NCBI GenBank assembly: GCA_947496535.1
Contig: CANMDE010000001.1
Location: forward strand, 186,001 to 250,000
Length of the DNA: 64,000 nt
Source: an uncultured Paracoccaceae bacterium
GTDB taxonomy: Bacteria; Pseudomonadota; Alphaproteobacteria; Rhodobacterales; Rhodobacteraceae
Direction of reading: 5' to 3'
The position numbers and the translations under genes were made by a program. Positions within the stretch are counted from its first letter, which is position 1; every line of letters begins with the position of its first letter. The notes under the pieces were generated by a model that worked only from the letters and a program-made list of their open reading frames with translations, did not search any database and was not told where the DNA came from. Shown one piece after another: positions 28,768 to 38,826 of the stretch.

Positions 28768-30183
28768 TCAGTTCTCGCGGAACGCCTTGGCAAAGTAGTC
28801 CGCAAGCGGCTTGATCAAATAGCCCATTGGTGTGCGATCGGCGGTGCGGACGAATGCTTCGACTGGCATACCTGGGATCAAGGTCATGTTTTCTGGTAGA
28901 CGATCCATCTCGCCCTCTCCCACCTCAACCTCAGCACGGTAATATGACTGGCTGGAGTTTTCGTCGGTGAAGGCATCTGCGGAAATCAGTGTCACCCGAC
29001 CATTCAATTCAGGTGTGCGCCGCTGATCAAAAGCGGAAAACCGCAAACGAACCTCTTGGCCCACAAAAATCTGATCGATGTCGATGAGCTGGACCTGTGT
29101 GGCAATCACCAGCGGGCGATCCTGCGGGATCAGGTATAGAACAGGATCAGCGGGGCTGATCACGGATTGTGGTGCAAAGACCTGCATGCTGTATACAATG
29201 CCTGACACCGGCGCACGTATGTCCAGCCGGTCCAATTGGCGGCGCAGGGTACGCCGGCTTTCGGCCAGTTCCAGCTCGTTATATTGCAGGTCGCGCAAGG
29301 TAGTGATTGCCTCTTCCCGGCGCGTGGTTGCAAGCCCAAGGATCTGAATTTCAATCTCTGTGGTTCGCTCGCGTGCCTCGGCCGCGGAGGCTGTCAGCTC
29401 TCCCACCGTGCCGGACATATTCGCGGCTTCGCGTTGCAATGCCAGAACGGGGCTGGCCTGCGCCAAACCGCGTTCCAGAAGGCTCTCCTGATCAACGAGT
29501 TCTTTGTCGAGCAGCTCTTTCTGTATGGCGATTGCGTCCTGCTGCGCCTGGATGCCGGCAAGCTGGCTGCCGATCTGGTTCTTTTGGCGGGTCAGCTGCT
29601 CAATGGCTGATTTCTGTGATTCAAGCCGGGCTTCAAACAGGCGCTTTTGACCGTCGATCAGGTCCTGCACCTCTTCGTTGTTTTTCGCTTCTTCCAATAA
29701 GGTTTCGTCAAAGATCGCTGCTGGCAGATTATCTCGCTCGGCCTCTAATCGACCGCGTCTTGCCATTATTTCGAACAACTGTCCTTCGACAACGGCAAGT
29801 TCGGATCTCAGAACTGATGCGTCCAGCCGGATCAGCATATCCCCGGCTTCGACACTGTCACCTTCATCGACAAGAATTTCTTCGACCACACCGCCATCAG
29901 GGTGCTGAACAACCTGACGGTTGCGGTCTACTTCGATTTGGCCGGATGTAATGACGGCACCGCTGATATTGGCGGATACAGCCCATGTGCCAAAACCGCC
30001 CACAAGGACCACCATCGCCAGAATGCCGATCATCAAATGATGCCCTGCAGACCAAGGTGTTTTTTGGGTAGCAGCTTTTTTGGGTTTGGCAGCAGCAGGT
30101 TTCGCGTCTTTGGTTTGCTGTTTGAGCTGAAGTGGCGACTTTGACGGCTTCTGGTCTGCCGTCGGTTTTTTGTCTTTTGTCAT
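28768..30183 (-). CDS. Type I secretion system periplasmic adaptor, HlyD/PrtE family
   Basis: The 471-residue product has a lysine- and alanine-rich cytoplasmic tail (1-45), one membrane segment (about 48-69), a barrel/lipoyl half-motif around 90-120 ([19 protein letters not shown]), a long coiled coil (about 130-320) and a C-terminal return with [20 protein letters not shown]. It would link the inner-membrane ABC exporter to a TolC-like outer-membrane channel for one-step export. The ATG overlaps the ATPase stop (ATGA). No TolC gene is in the window. Confidence 0.94.
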   Translation of the reverse strand: MTKDKKPTADQKPSKSPLQLKQQTKDAKPAAAKPKKAATQKTPWSAGHHLMIGILAMVVLVGGFGTWAVSANISGAVITSGQIEVDRNRQVVQHPDGGVVEEILVDEGDSVEAGDMLIRLDASVLRSELAVVEGQLFEIMARRGRLEAERDNLPAAIFDETLLEEAKNNEEVQDLIDGQKRLFEARLESQKSAIEQLTRQKNQIGSQLAGIQAQQDAIAIQKELLDKELVDQESLLERGLAQASPVLALQREAANMSGTVGELTASAAEARERTTEIEIQILGLATTRREEAITTLRDLQYNELELAESRRTLRRQLDRLDIRAPVSGIVYSMQVFAPQSVISPADPVLYLIPQDRPLVIATQVQLIDIDQIFVGQEVRLRFSAFDQRRTPELNGRVTLISADAFTDENSSQSYYRAEVEVGEGEMDRLPENMTLIPGMPVEAFVRTADRTPMGYLIKPLADYFAKAFREN

Positions 30184-31919
30184 GATACACCTCCGGCCTT
30201 GCCGGCGCTTTTCTTGATCTCACTATGGTTCTTGACCATCTCCCTAAGAACATCGTCTTTCGGACCAAAAGCACGGCGTGCGCCGGCTTCTATCACCAGC
30301 AGCATATCACATTCCTGAATGGCTGCTGGACGGTGCGCCATGATGAATACAATCTTGTCTTCAGCCTTGAGAGACTTGATCGCGGCGTTCAATGCCGCGT
30401 TTCCGTCGTTGTCGAGGTTTGAATTAGGCTCATCCAGCACAATGACCACAGGGTCACCGTACATAGCGCGCGCCAGACCGATCCGCTGAACCTGTCCGCC
30501 TGACAAACGACCTTCACTGGAACCGACACGGGTGTCGTAGCCATCTGGCAGCTTGAGGATCATTTCGTGTGCAGCCGCTTTTTGGGCCGCTTCCACGACC
30601 TTGGCGTCATCTGGTTGCATGGACATGCGGGCGATGTTTTCTTTGATCGTGCCGTTAAATAGCTGCACGCGTTGTGGAAGATATCCGATATGCTGGCCAA
30701 GAACGTCAGGGTCGTATTGATCAAGAGCAGCGCCATCCAGCCGCACTTTCCCACCAGCTGGTTGCCAGACGCCGGTGATCACACGCGCCAGCGTCGATTT
30801 ACCCGCACCCGATGTGCCGATCACACCGACCGCCTGGCCGGGTTTGATATCAAAGCTGATCAGACGGAGCGATGCCTGTTTCTCACCCGGGGGAACAACG
30901 GTTACTTGGTCGGCCTTTAGAATGGCGCGTGGTTGTGGCAATTGAGTGCGCTGTGGTTCTTCGCTGATACTGCCCAACAGAACTGCCATCCGGCGCCAGC
31001 CTTCTCGGCCCTTCTGGAATACGGCCCACTGACCGACAAGCAGTTCGATTGGGGCAAGGGCCCGACCCAAAAGGATAGAACCCGCAATCATCGCGCCGGG
31101 CGACAGCTGATCGACTAACACCAGGTAAGCGCCAAGACCCAACATGGCGGATTGCAGGAACAGTCGGAATGCCTTGGTGATCGCAGTGAATGTGCCCGCT
31201 GCGTCTGCAGCCCCGATGGTCGCACCCAGCGATTTGCCACGGGCTAACTGCCAGCGATCAAATGCAGCACCGCGCATACCAAGAGAATGAACCATCTCAC
31301 TTTCTGAGCGAATCTGTGTGCCGATCTGTTCGGAGGCGAAGCTGGCAGCGTTGGCCTCTTCGAGTGGTTTTTTTGTGGTGCGTTGGTTGATCAGGGCTAC
31401 ACCGATCAAAATCGTACCACCCACCAGTGCAAGGACACCCATATATGGGTGAAATATGAATATGCCGGCGACAAAGAAAGGGGTCCAAGGAATATCGAAA
31501 AGCGCCATCAGTGCGGGCGACGTAATCATCCGCTGGGTCGCCTCCAGGTCACGCATACCGGTCGCCGCTTCGCGTGGCGCACGGTTGAGCGTTGTCGCTT
31601 TCAACACCGCCGCAAAGACCCGGCGATCCAGTCGCGCCTGAAAACGCGCGCCAACCCGCCCCATGACGCGCCCGCGGACGAAGTCGAGAATACCCATCAT
31701 CAGGTAAAGAAAGCCGACAAGCACTGTCAGGGCGAGCAAAGTTTCAAAGGACCGCGAACTCAAAACCCTGTCATATACGTTCAACATATAAAGCGGGCCT
31801 GTCAGCATAAGCAGGTTCACAAAGAAACTGAATATCCCAACCATCCAGTAAAGGCTGCGGCTTTCGCGGCGTGCTTCAACCAGTTCAGCCTCGCCTCTTT
31901 CGAATACTTCATCTGCCAT
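30180..31919 (-). CDS. Type I secretion system permease/ATPase, PrtD family
   Basis: The 579-residue ABC exporter has five to six membrane segments in its first 300 residues and a C-terminal ATP-binding domain with Walker [10 protein letters not shown] (about 365-375), signature LSGGQ (about 473) and Walker [14 protein letters not shown] (about 495). It lacks the N-terminal C39 or C39-like domain of HlyB, so it is of the PrtD/RTX-protease exporter type. It powers export of RTX-like proteins with uncleaved C-terminal signals. It pairs with the adaptor gene downstream; a plausible substrate is the repeat protein at 40974. Confidence 0.95.
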   Translation of the reverse strand: MADEVFERGEAELVEARRESRSLYWMVGIFSFFVNLLMLTGPLYMLNVYDRVLSSRSFETLLALTVLVGFLYLMMGILDFVRGRVMGRVGARFQARLDRRVFAAVLKATTLNRAPREAATGMRDLEATQRMITSPALMALFDIPWTPFFVAGIFIFHPYMGVLALVGGTILIGVALINQRTTKKPLEEANAASFASEQIGTQIRSESEMVHSLGMRGAAFDRWQLARGKSLGATIGAADAAGTFTAITKAFRLFLQSAMLGLGAYLVLVDQLSPGAMIAGSILLGRALAPIELLVGQWAVFQKGREGWRRMAVLLGSISEEPQRTQLPQPRAILKADQVTVVPPGEKQASLRLISFDIKPGQAVGVIGTSGAGKSTLARVITGVWQPAGGKVRLDGAALDQYDPDVLGQHIGYLPQRVQLFNGTIKENIARMSMQPDDAKVVEAAQKAAAHEMILKLPDGYDTRVGSSEGRLSGGQVQRIGLARAMYGDPVVIVLDEPNSNLDNDGNAALNAAIKSLKAEDKIVFIMAHRPAAIQECDMLLVIEAGARRAFGPKDDVLREMVKNHSEIKKSAGKAGGVS

Positions 31920-32086
31920 GTCGTCAGACGCCCCTCGCGATCAGATAGTATCAACCGGCGTTTTGCCGGGAATCGATGGTGTATTAAATGCTAATTGATA
32001 TGATAACACCCGGTTATTCGCATAAGTGGCAGCTTTGCCGCGAAATGGCGGAAATGTGCCCGGTTCTGTCAGGATTGGATGGGATT

Positions 32087-32443
32087 ATGACAATCCGTTT
32101 CATTACGGCTCTCGCTATCTGGCCTGGATTGCTGGCCGCTGGCCCTTACGATGGCGTCTATAAGCAGGTGGCGAATACCGATTGCTCCTTGGTTGGGGTT
32201 GATGGTGGTTCGGTCAAAATCCAAGATGAGATATTCTACGGTGTTGAAATGGAATGCCGGATGACTTTGCCTGTGGATGTCAACAACATGGAGGCAACGC
32301 TCTATACAATGGAGTGCTCCGGTGAGGGGCAAACATGGTCAGAACGGCTGATGCTCATGCAGGACGCCCAGCAGGACGGGATTATAATGATCTGGGACGG
32401 CTATGTCTTTCGATATGACCGCTGCGAAGAGGGTGAACCATAG
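32087..32443 (+). CDS. Small exported protein of unknown function
   Basis: The start is taken at 32087, which gives 118 residues with a short signal peptide (hydrophobic run up to about residue 18, LLAAGP). A frame starting 33 codons earlier exists but does not begin with a signal. The mature part is rich in acidic residues and methionine, with cysteines at about 30, 54 and 75 that may pair. I do not recognise the family. It diverges from the type I secretion operon and converges on the PBP gene, whose stop is eight bases away. Confidence 0.7.
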   Translation: MTIRFITALAIWPGLLAAGPYDGVYKQVANTDCSLVGVDGGSVKIQDEIFYGVEMECRMTLPVDVNNMEATLYTMECSGEGQTWSERLMLMQDAQQDGIIMIWDGYVFRYDRCEEGEP

Positions 32444-32450
32444 CGGGCAG

Positions 32451-34613
32451 TCAATTTGTCGGCCCATTCAGGATATTGTCCAGCACGTTATTGATTTCCT
32501 GATTTGTAACAACGCCGCCCTGACCCTCAAGAACAACACCTGACGAGACATCAACCGGCTCTTCCATGGGAAGTGGTGTCGGCGTTTTGTCGGCGAGGAC
32601 ACGCGTCATCGTTTCACGCCAGATTTCCGCGGGAAGGCCGCCGCCCGTCACGCCGGTCAATGGGCGGTTGTCATCATAGCCCATCCAGACGCCAGTTACA
32701 TAGTCGCCGGTAAAGGCCACAAACCACGCGTCCCGCGCGGCCTGCGTGGTGCCTGACTTGCCAGCAATCTGCCAACCCTCGATTTTGGCGCGACGGCCTG
32801 TTCCGGTAGGCGCTTCAACAACCTGGCTCATCATCCAAGTCAGTTGACGGGCCGCACTTTGAGAGATGACTCGTTCACCAATTCCGGCGGTTGATGCATC
32901 CATCAGAGGTTCATTGTCACCTTTCACCCGCAGATCGATCATCCCATAAGGGGTGACGGCCTGCCCACCGTTCAGGATACCGGCGAACGCGCCTGTCATT
33001 TCAATCAGGGTACTTTCCGACACACCAAGGGCCAGGGCAGGCCCGGCCGCGAAATCACTTTCAATCCCGAACTGCGTTGCAACTGTTCTTGTGGCTTCGC
33101 GTCCGACCTCTTCTGACAGAATGACGGCTGGAACGTTCCGGCTTTCGGCGAGCGCCTGTGTCAGCGTGATTGGCCCCTTGAATCTTTCATCGTAGTTGCG
33201 CGGGCACCATTCGCCCGATCCGGGCCGAGTCCAGCATGTGCGTTTGTCGTCGATCAGGTCATAAGGGGACCAACCCATTTCCAGCGCTGCCCCGTATACA
33301 AATGGCTTGAACGCCGACCCGGTCTGACGCAAGGCCTGCGTGGCGCGGTTAAAGGCGCCAGTCGCGCGGATGTTGCGCCCACCGACCATGGCCCGAACTG
33401 CCCCATCAGCAGACATCACAACAATGGCGGCTTGCGCTTCTGATCCTTCGCGGACCTGATTTTCAAAGACCGATATCAAGGCGTCTTCTGCAGCCGTCTG
33501 GATATCCTGATCGATTGTCGTGCGGATGATAACGTCCTCGGTCGTGTCCCGCGTAAAGAAGTCGGGTCCGCTCTCCATCACCCAATCTGCGAAAAAGCCG
33601 CCCGCAGCTTTCTGTGCCGCTTGCGACAAGCTGGCTGGGTTATCGATTGCATCCTGAGCTTCATCGGCGGTCACGTAACCTTGGTCCTTCATCAACCCTA
33701 TCACAACTGCGGCGCGCGACCGTGCGCGATCAATATTACCCGTGGGCGCGTAGGTTGAAGGGGCTTTGAGCAATCCGGCCAGCATCGCGGCTTGGGCTGG
33801 GTTCACGTCAGCGGCTGAGATGCCGAAATATCGTTGCGCTGCAGCTTCGAAACCTCGGCTGCCAGATCCCAGATACGCGCGGTTGATGTAGATCGATAGT
33901 ACCTCTTCCTTTGTGTAGGCCACTTCCATTGCCATGGCGAAGATAGCTTCCTTGGCCTTGCGCCAAAGCGTTGTGCGGCGACAGTCAGCCTCATATGCTG
34001 CTTCGGTTTCCCATTTCTGCGGATCATATGGGACACCCAGACACAGCAGCTTGGCGGTTTGCTGCGTGATCGTCGAACCGCCGTTTCCGGATAACGGCCC
34101 GCGCCCGGCACGCAGGTTGATCCGAACGGCTGAAGCGATGCCGCGTGGGTCAATGCCCGGATGCCAATAAAAGCGTTTATCCTCTGTCGCGACAACGGCA
34201 TCGTGAAGATAGGGGGATACGTTTTCGGCTGTCACCATGCCGCCGAACTGGTCGCCACGCCAAGCAAAGGTTTCACCGGTAAAATCGGTCAGCGTCACGG
34301 ATCCACGGGTGCGACCGTCAACAAGTTCCGTCATGGGCGGCAGTTGGGAGGCGAAGTAATAGACAGCAATCGCAATGATGATCGCAACGACAGCGCCAAT
34401 CCGCCAAGTGAAAGCCCAGATCAAGCGAAACAGAAATATGAACGGTGCCAAAACCCAGCCGATCGGGCCCCGTTTTCTGGGTGGCGCTGGCCGCTTCTGG
34501 CGAGTTGCCTTGGTTTTTGTCGCTTTCCGTTTGACCTGCTTTTTGGGGGGCGACGTTGTCGAATACCGTTTATCGGCCACCAAAGGTGCGCGCTTTTTGC
34601 CGTTTCCGCTCAT
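32451..34613 (-). CDS. Class A penicillin-binding protein, transglycosylase/transpeptidase
   Basis: The 720-residue product builds peptidoglycan. It has a basic cytoplasmic tail, a membrane segment (about 68-88), a GT51 transglycosylase domain (ATEDKRFYWHPGID with the catalytic E144; GGSTITQQ) and a transpeptidase domain with SAFK (about 432-435), SRN and KSGTT (about 617-621). A C-terminal acidic tail of about 60 residues is present. It resembles the PBP1A/PBP1C-like class A family of alphaproteobacteria rather than E. coli PBP1B. It stands alone on the minus strand. Confidence 0.95.
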   Translation of the reverse strand: MSGNGKKRAPLVADKRYSTTSPPKKQVKRKATKTKATRQKRPAPPRKRGPIGWVLAPFIFLFRLIWAFTWRIGAVVAIIIAIAVYYFASQLPPMTELVDGRTRGSVTLTDFTGETFAWRGDQFGGMVTAENVSPYLHDAVVATEDKRFYWHPGIDPRGIASAVRINLRAGRGPLSGNGGSTITQQTAKLLCLGVPYDPQKWETEAAYEADCRRTTLWRKAKEAIFAMAMEVAYTKEEVLSIYINRAYLGSGSRGFEAAAQRYFGISAADVNPAQAAMLAGLLKAPSTYAPTGNIDRARSRAAVVIGLMKDQGYVTADEAQDAIDNPASLSQAAQKAAGGFFADWVMESGPDFFTRDTTEDVIIRTTIDQDIQTAAEDALISVFENQVREGSEAQAAIVVMSADGAVRAMVGGRNIRATGAFNRATQALRQTGSAFKPFVYGAALEMGWSPYDLIDDKRTCWTRPGSGEWCPRNYDERFKGPITLTQALAESRNVPAVILSEEVGREATRTVATQFGIESDFAAGPALALGVSESTLIEMTGAFAGILNGGQAVTPYGMIDLRVKGDNEPLMDASTAGIGERVISQSAARQLTWMMSQVVEAPTGTGRRAKIEGWQIAGKSGTTQAARDAWFVAFTGDYVTGVWMGYDDNRPLTGVTGGGLPAEIWRETMTRVLADKTPTPLPMEEPVDVSSGVVLEGQGGVVTNQEINNVLDNILNGPTN

Positions 34614-34944
34614 GTTCCGCCTGACTAAGTGAAGCTGCTTCTTTTTAGGCAGTATAACTACGCTTTTGACAAGCGGCCAGCGTTGCTTTGGGTAACGCGG
34701 AACCAGTGCGCCTCAATCTCGCTAGCGGTCCTTATTGGTCAAATTTGGCCGCAGCACCAAAGTTTTTCTGATGCCTATTTTTTACGCGTTATCTCAAAAT
34801 TGTGCAAAAAATACGCAATTGAGAGGCCTTTTGACTGCTTTCTGCCCAGTCAGGGCCTTGTATCTGGGCTGTCCGCACGTCTTTGGTCGAACGCGAGCGG
34901 GCCTCGGGGATGTGGCCTTTGTCATCAATTATGAGGGGAAGAAT
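34614..34944. promoter_or_regulatory. 331-base divergent intergenic region between the PBP gene and glnK
   Basis: No gene is convincing here. The region should carry promoters for both neighbours. I do not see a clear sigma-54 -24/-12 (TGGCAC/TTGC) for glnK. An imperfect inverted repeat occurs around 34797-34826 (AATTG and CGCAATTG arms), which could be an activator site. The GTG start of glnK is preceded by GAGGGGAAGA. Confidence 0.4.
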
Positions 34945-35283
34945 GTGAAACTCATCATTGCAACAATCAAGCCGTTCAAGCTGGAGGAGGTTCGCGAAGC
35001 GCTGACCACCGTCGGTGTACGCGGTATGATGGTGTCTGAAATCAAAGGTTTCGGATCGCAGTCGGGACACACCGAAATATATCGCGGTGCAGAATACGCC
35101 GTAAACTTTGTACCAAAAGTTAAGCTTGAGATCGTCGTTCAAGATTCGATGGCCGAGCAGGTCGTTTCCACAATCGCAGCAACCGCCAAAACCGAAAAGA
35201 TCGGGGACGGCAAAATTTTCGTACTGGACGTGGAAAGCGCAATGCGCGTCCGCACCGGTGAGATCAACGACGATGCGCTGTAA
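34945..35283 (+). CDS. glnK: Nitrogen regulatory protein P-II
   Basis: The 112-residue product starts with GTG at 34945 and is a complete PII protein: MKLIIATIKPFKLEEVREAL, GFGSQ, the T-loop with the uridylylation target Tyr51 (RGAEY) and the C-terminal FVLDVESAMRVRTGEIN. It senses 2-oxoglutarate and ADP/ATP and controls the ammonium channel by binding. The frame is open further upstream, but the GTG with GAGGGG before it matches the family length exactly. amtB follows with a 25-base gap, the conserved glnK-amtB pair, which supports calling this glnK rather than glnB. Confidence 0.95.
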   Translation: MKLIIATIKPFKLEEVREALTTVGVRGMMVSEIKGFGSQSGHTEIYRGAEYAVNFVPKVKLEIVVQDSMAEQVVSTIAATAKTEKIGDGKIFVLDVESAMRVRTGEINDDAL

Positions 35284-35308
35284 TCGCGGCGTAACGAGGG
35301 ATAATCAG

Positions 35309-36634
35309 ATGAAATTTACGAAACTACTGACAATCGGTGCGGGCTTGGCCCTGCTTCCGGGCCTTGCGATGGCGCAGGAAGCTGCCGCGCCATCTTTTGA
35401 TGAAGTTGGCCCGTATATCATGACGACGTTGCTGTTCCTTGTGGGCGGCTTCCTGGTGTTCTGGATGGCAGCAGGTTTTGCCATGCTCGAGGCTGGCTTG
35501 GTCCGGTCAAAGAACGTCACCATGCAGCTGACGAAGAACATTGCGCTCTTTTCCATTGCGACAGTTATGTATTGGCTGGTTGGCTTTAACCTGATGTATC
35601 CGGGTGACGGCTGGTTGGCACCGGGCTGGCTTGGTCCACTTTTCTCGCCCACCGTGCTTGAGCCTGTTGGCCTCGATGCGGCGGATGCGGCGCTTGATTA
35701 TGCGTCTGTTGCATCCGACTTTTTCTTCCAGTTGATGTTCTGCGCGACAACAGCATCGATTGTCTCGGGTACCTTGGCAGAGCGCATCAAGATCTGGCCG
35801 TTCCTGATCTTTGTCGTTGTTCTGACCGGCTTTATCTACCCCATCGAAGCCTCTTGGCAGTGGGGCGGCGGCTGGCTGTCTGAAATGGGCTTCAGCGACT
35901 TTGCTGGCTCTACACTGGTTCACGCCGCTGGTGGTTTTGCCGCCCTTGCAGGTGCTATCGTTCTTGGTGCCCGGATCGGCAAATACAAGGATGGCATGGT
36001 TGTACCGATGCCTGGTTCGAACCTCGCGCTGGCGACACTGGGTACATTCATCCTGTGGCTGGGTTGGTTCGGCTTTAACGGTGGTTCGCAATTGGCCGCC
36101 GGCACGGTGGGTGACATCACTGACGTTGGCCGGATATTTGCCAACACCAACATGGCCGCTGCAGCCGGTGCCATTGCCGCGCTGATCATGACTACTGTCC
36201 TGTATCAAAAGCCTGACCTGACCATGATCCTGAACGGTGCGTTGGCTGGTCTGGTTTCGATCACCGCTGGTCCGTTGGATCCGTCGCTGTTTGGTGCGCT
36301 GTGGATTGGCGCTGTGGGCGGCATCATTGTTGTCCTTGCGGTTCCAATGCTGGACTCGCTGAAAATTGACGACGTGGTTGGCGCGATCCCTGTCCACTTG
36401 CTGGCCGGTTTCTGGGGTACGATGGTTGTCCCCGTCTACACCGAAGGTACCAGCTTTGTGACGCAGTTCATCGGCTTTGCGGCGATTGGTCTGTTTGTCT
36501 TTGTCACCAGCCTTGTCGTCTGGTTCATCCTGAAGGGTGTGATGGGGCTGCGGGTGACAGAAGAAGCCGAGATCGATGGTTTGGACATGTCCGAGCTGGG
36601 CATGGAAGCCTATCCTGAATTCTCAAAAGGCTGA
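35309..36634 (+). CDS. amtB: Ammonium transporter
   Basis: The 441-residue product has a cleavable signal (AMAQE) and eleven membrane segments. The Amt motif DFAGSTLVHAAGGFAALAGA includes the first pore histidine (about 205), and the second (about 363) lies in PVHLLAGFWG. AmtB passes ammonium at low concentration and is blocked by unmodified GlnK. I choose the ATG at 35309, behind GAGGG, over a much longer frame that overlaps glnK. A strong terminator follows. Its regulation with glnK under nitrogen limitation is established for the family. Confidence 0.96.
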   Translation: MKFTKLLTIGAGLALLPGLAMAQEAAAPSFDEVGPYIMTTLLFLVGGFLVFWMAAGFAMLEAGLVRSKNVTMQLTKNIALFSIATVMYWLVGFNLMYPGDGWLAPGWLGPLFSPTVLEPVGLDAADAALDYASVASDFFFQLMFCATTASIVSGTLAERIKIWPFLIFVVVLTGFIYPIEASWQWGGGWLSEMGFSDFAGSTLVHAAGGFAALAGAIVLGARIGKYKDGMVVPMPGSNLALATLGTFILWLGWFGFNGGSQLAAGTVGDITDVGRIFANTNMAAAAGAIAALIMTTVLYQKPDLTMILNGALAGLVSITAGPLDPSLFGALWIGAVGGIIVVLAVPMLDSLKIDDVVGAIPVHLLAGFWGTMVVPVYTEGTSFVTQFIGFAAIGLFVFVTSLVVWFILKGVMGLRVTEEAEIDGLDMSELGMEAYPEFSKG

Positions 36635-36664
36635 TATCCTTCCCATTCAGCATTTTGACTAACT

Positions 36665-36691
36665 GCCCGGGCGTTCGCGCCCGGGCTTTTT
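36665..36691 (+). terminator. Rho-independent terminator of glnK-amtB
   Basis: GCCCGGGCG (36665-36673), a TTCG tetraloop and CGCCCGGGC (36678-36686) form a perfect 9-bp stem followed by TTTTT (36687-36691). The TTCG (UUCG) loop makes this an unusually stable terminator. Confidence 0.93.
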
Positions 36692-36858
36692 GTTTGTTGT
36701 GCGGTACAAAAGTGACGTGCAACTTTATCCCGAGTAATTAATAAACAGCGCAAAAATTTCCGACTGGTGAATTGATACGGGCTAAAATTTGACGATACTT
36801 TTTCCAGTAGCCGCGTTTATGTTCGACAAAACTTAATCAATTGCTGCCGGAGCGTTTC

Positions 36859-37860
36859 ATGATCCAGACACCCTACCTCTTATTCCTCGGCGATGCGCCT
36901 GATCAGTTGGCTGCGAAAGTGGCGCAGGGGATCAAGGACTGGCGTCCTGAAAATGCTGTCGGACAGTTCCGTATGAAAGGTTGCAAGGCTGATTTGGGTC
37001 TTGATGATTTGACGTTGGAGCAAGCCAAGAATGCGGACGCAAAGACACTGGTTATCGGTGTGGCAAACCGGGGCGGCGTTATCTCTGCCGCTTGGAAAGA
37101 CGTGCTGGTTGAAGCGCTGAAGATGGGCTTTGATATTGCCTCTGGCTTGCACAACCTGTTGCGGGATGAAGATGATCTGGTTGCTGCGGCCCGGGTCAGC
37201 GGCCGAACTCTGTTTGACGTGCGTATCCCATCTGTTGCTTACCCCATCGCCAATGGCAAGAACCGCACCGGCAAACGCTGTTTGGCGGTGGGCACTGATT
37301 GCTCTGCTGGTAAGATGTATACGGGTCTGGCCATGGATACAGAAATGCAGCGGCGCGGCCTGAAATCTACCTTTCGACCGACGGGTCAGACCGGTATTCT
37401 GATCACCGGCGGAGGGGTGCCATTGGATGCTGTTATTGCTGATTTTATGGCTGGTGCTGTGGAATATCTGACGCCGGATAATGACCCCGATCATTGGGAT
37501 CATATTGAGGGACAAGGCAGCCTATTTCACGTCTCTTATTCTGGAGTGACGATGGCGCTGATACATGGTGGCCAGCCAGACGCATTGATCCTCGCGCATG
37601 AACCGACCCGCACTCACATGCGCGGGCTGCCTGACTATGCGCTGCCATCCTTGGAGACGTTGCGCGACACCGCTTTGCCATTGGCACGTGTGGCGAACCC
37701 CAATTGCCAGATTGCGGGCATTTCCATCAACACCCAGAATTTGGAAGAGCGTGAGGCGCTTGATTATATGGCCACAGTTGAGGACCGCATGGGTCTGCCG
37801 ACCGTGGACACCTACAGGCAAGGGGCGGGACGTCTTGTTGATGCGCTACTCGCGCTTTAG
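36859..37860 (+). CDS. dgcN: D-glutamate N-acetyltransferase-like protein (DUF1611)
   Basis: The 333-residue product is a DUF1611 family protein: a Rossmann-like N-terminal half and a P-loop-like C-terminal half with GTDCSAGKMY (about 145-154) and RPTGQTGILITGGG. In recently described D-glutamate catabolism, DgcN acetylates D-glutamate and DgcA racemises the N-acetyl product; the two genes sit together here, which supports the name. I take the ATG at 36859, seven bases after GGAG, not a TTG 18 bases earlier. It starts the three-gene operon dgcN-dgcA-dat. Confidence 0.87.
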   Translation: MIQTPYLLFLGDAPDQLAAKVAQGIKDWRPENAVGQFRMKGCKADLGLDDLTLEQAKNADAKTLVIGVANRGGVISAAWKDVLVEALKMGFDIASGLHNLLRDEDDLVAAARVSGRTLFDVRIPSVAYPIANGKNRTGKRCLAVGTDCSAGKMYTGLAMDTEMQRRGLKSTFRPTGQTGILITGGGVPLDAVIADFMAGAVEYLTPDNDPDHWDHIEGQGSLFHVSYSGVTMALIHGGQPDALILAHEPTRTHMRGLPDYALPSLETLRDTALPLARVANPNCQIAGISINTQNLEEREALDYMATVEDRMGLPTVDTYRQGAGRLVDALLAL

Positions 37861-37869
37861 AGGTTGGGC

Positions 37870-38826
37870 ATGAAGATCGAAGTCTCGCAAGATGTGTTCC
37901 GGTTGGCGCAGGCCTTCACCATTAGCAGGGGATCGCGGACGCAGGCCGATGTTATCACCGTCACGCTGGATGGTTTGGCGCGCGGAGAGTCGGTGCCTTA
38001 TGCCCGTTATGGCGAAACTTTGGATAGTGTGCGGGCGCAGATTGAAGGCCTGCCGAATGATCTAACACGTAAAAGTTTACAAAACCTTCTGCCGCCGGGT
38101 GCCGCCCGCAACGCGGTCGATTGTGCATTGTGGGACTTGGAGGCCAAGCAGGCTGGTAGGCGCGTTTGGGACCTGTTGGAGTTGCCCACGCCGGTGCCAG
38201 AGATCACAGCTTACACGCTGTCGTTGGACACACCTGAAGCCATGGAAAAGCAGGCCGCGCAGAACGCCGGGCGCCCACTTTTGAAGATCAAGCTTGGTAC
38301 GCCAGACGACATGGCCCGGCTTGAGGCCGTGCGCAGTGGTGCGCCGGATGCCCGTATCATTGTGGATGCCAATGAAGGCTGGACGGCTGATGTCTATGCT
38401 GACCTCGCGCCGCATCTGGTCCGGTTAGGCGTGCAGATGGTCGAGCAGCCGCTGCCTGCCGGGGCCGATGACATGCTGGCCGAGATTGAACGGCCTTTGC
38501 CGGTATGCGCCGATGAAAGCTGCCATGATCGGGACAGCTTGCCTGCGCTGAAAGGCAAATATGACCTTGTAAACATCAAGTTAGACAAGGCCGGCGGATT
38601 GACCGAGGCGCTGGAGCTAAAGGCTGCTGCAATTGCCGAAGGTTACGGCATCATGGTCGGTTGCATGGTCGGGTCTTCGCTTGCGATGGCACCGGCCACG
38701 ATCCTCGCTCAAGGTGTTGTGTTTACGGACCTTGACGGCCCGTTGTTATTGGCCGAAGACCGGGATGAACCACTGCAATTTGATGACAAGGGCGTGCACC
38801 CACCTGCCGCCAGACTTTGGGGATGA
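37870..38826 (+). CDS. dgcA: Dipeptide epimerase-like enolase superfamily protein, probable N-acetyl-D-glutamate racemase
   Basis: The 318-residue product belongs to the muconate-lactonising subgroup of enolases: catalytic KxK (LKIKLG, lysines about 139 and 141), metal ligands D in IIVDANEGW (about 166), E in VEQPLP and D in CADESCH, and the second catalytic lysine in VNIKLDKAGG (about 237). Dipeptide epimerases and DgcA share this set. The link to dgcN points to N-acetyl-D-glutamate racemase. The ATG at 37870 follows AGAGG; the gene starts nine bases after dgcN. L-Ala-D/L-Glu epimerase is the alternative. Confidence 0.88.
   Translation: MKIEVSQDVFRLAQAFTISRGSRTQADVITVTLDGLARGESVPYARYGETLDSVRAQIEGLPNDLTRKSLQNLLPPGAARNAVDCALWDLEAKQAGRRVWDLLELPTPVPEITAYTLSLDTPEAMEKQAAQNAGRPLLKIKLGTPDDMARLEAVRSGAPDARIIVDANEGWTADVYADLAPHLVRLGVQMVEQPLPAGADDMLAEIERPLPVCADESCHDRDSLPALKGKYDLVNIKLDKAGGLTEALELKAAAIAEGYGIMVGCMVGSSLAMAPATILAQGVVFTDLDGPLLLAEDRDEPLQFDDKGVHPPAARLWG

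Noticed and set aside
29307..29951. Plus-strand open frame of 214 codons inside the T1SS adaptor gene
   Set aside because: Antisense to the adaptor coiled coil; biased composition, no start signal.
34614..34944. Sigma-54 promoter for glnK
   Set aside because: No good TGGCAC-N5-TTGC match was found upstream; Rhodobacterales often use other promoters.
35507..36397. Minus-strand open frame of 296 codons inside amtB
   Set aside because: Antisense shadow of a conserved transporter; no start signal and odd composition rich in R, Q and N.
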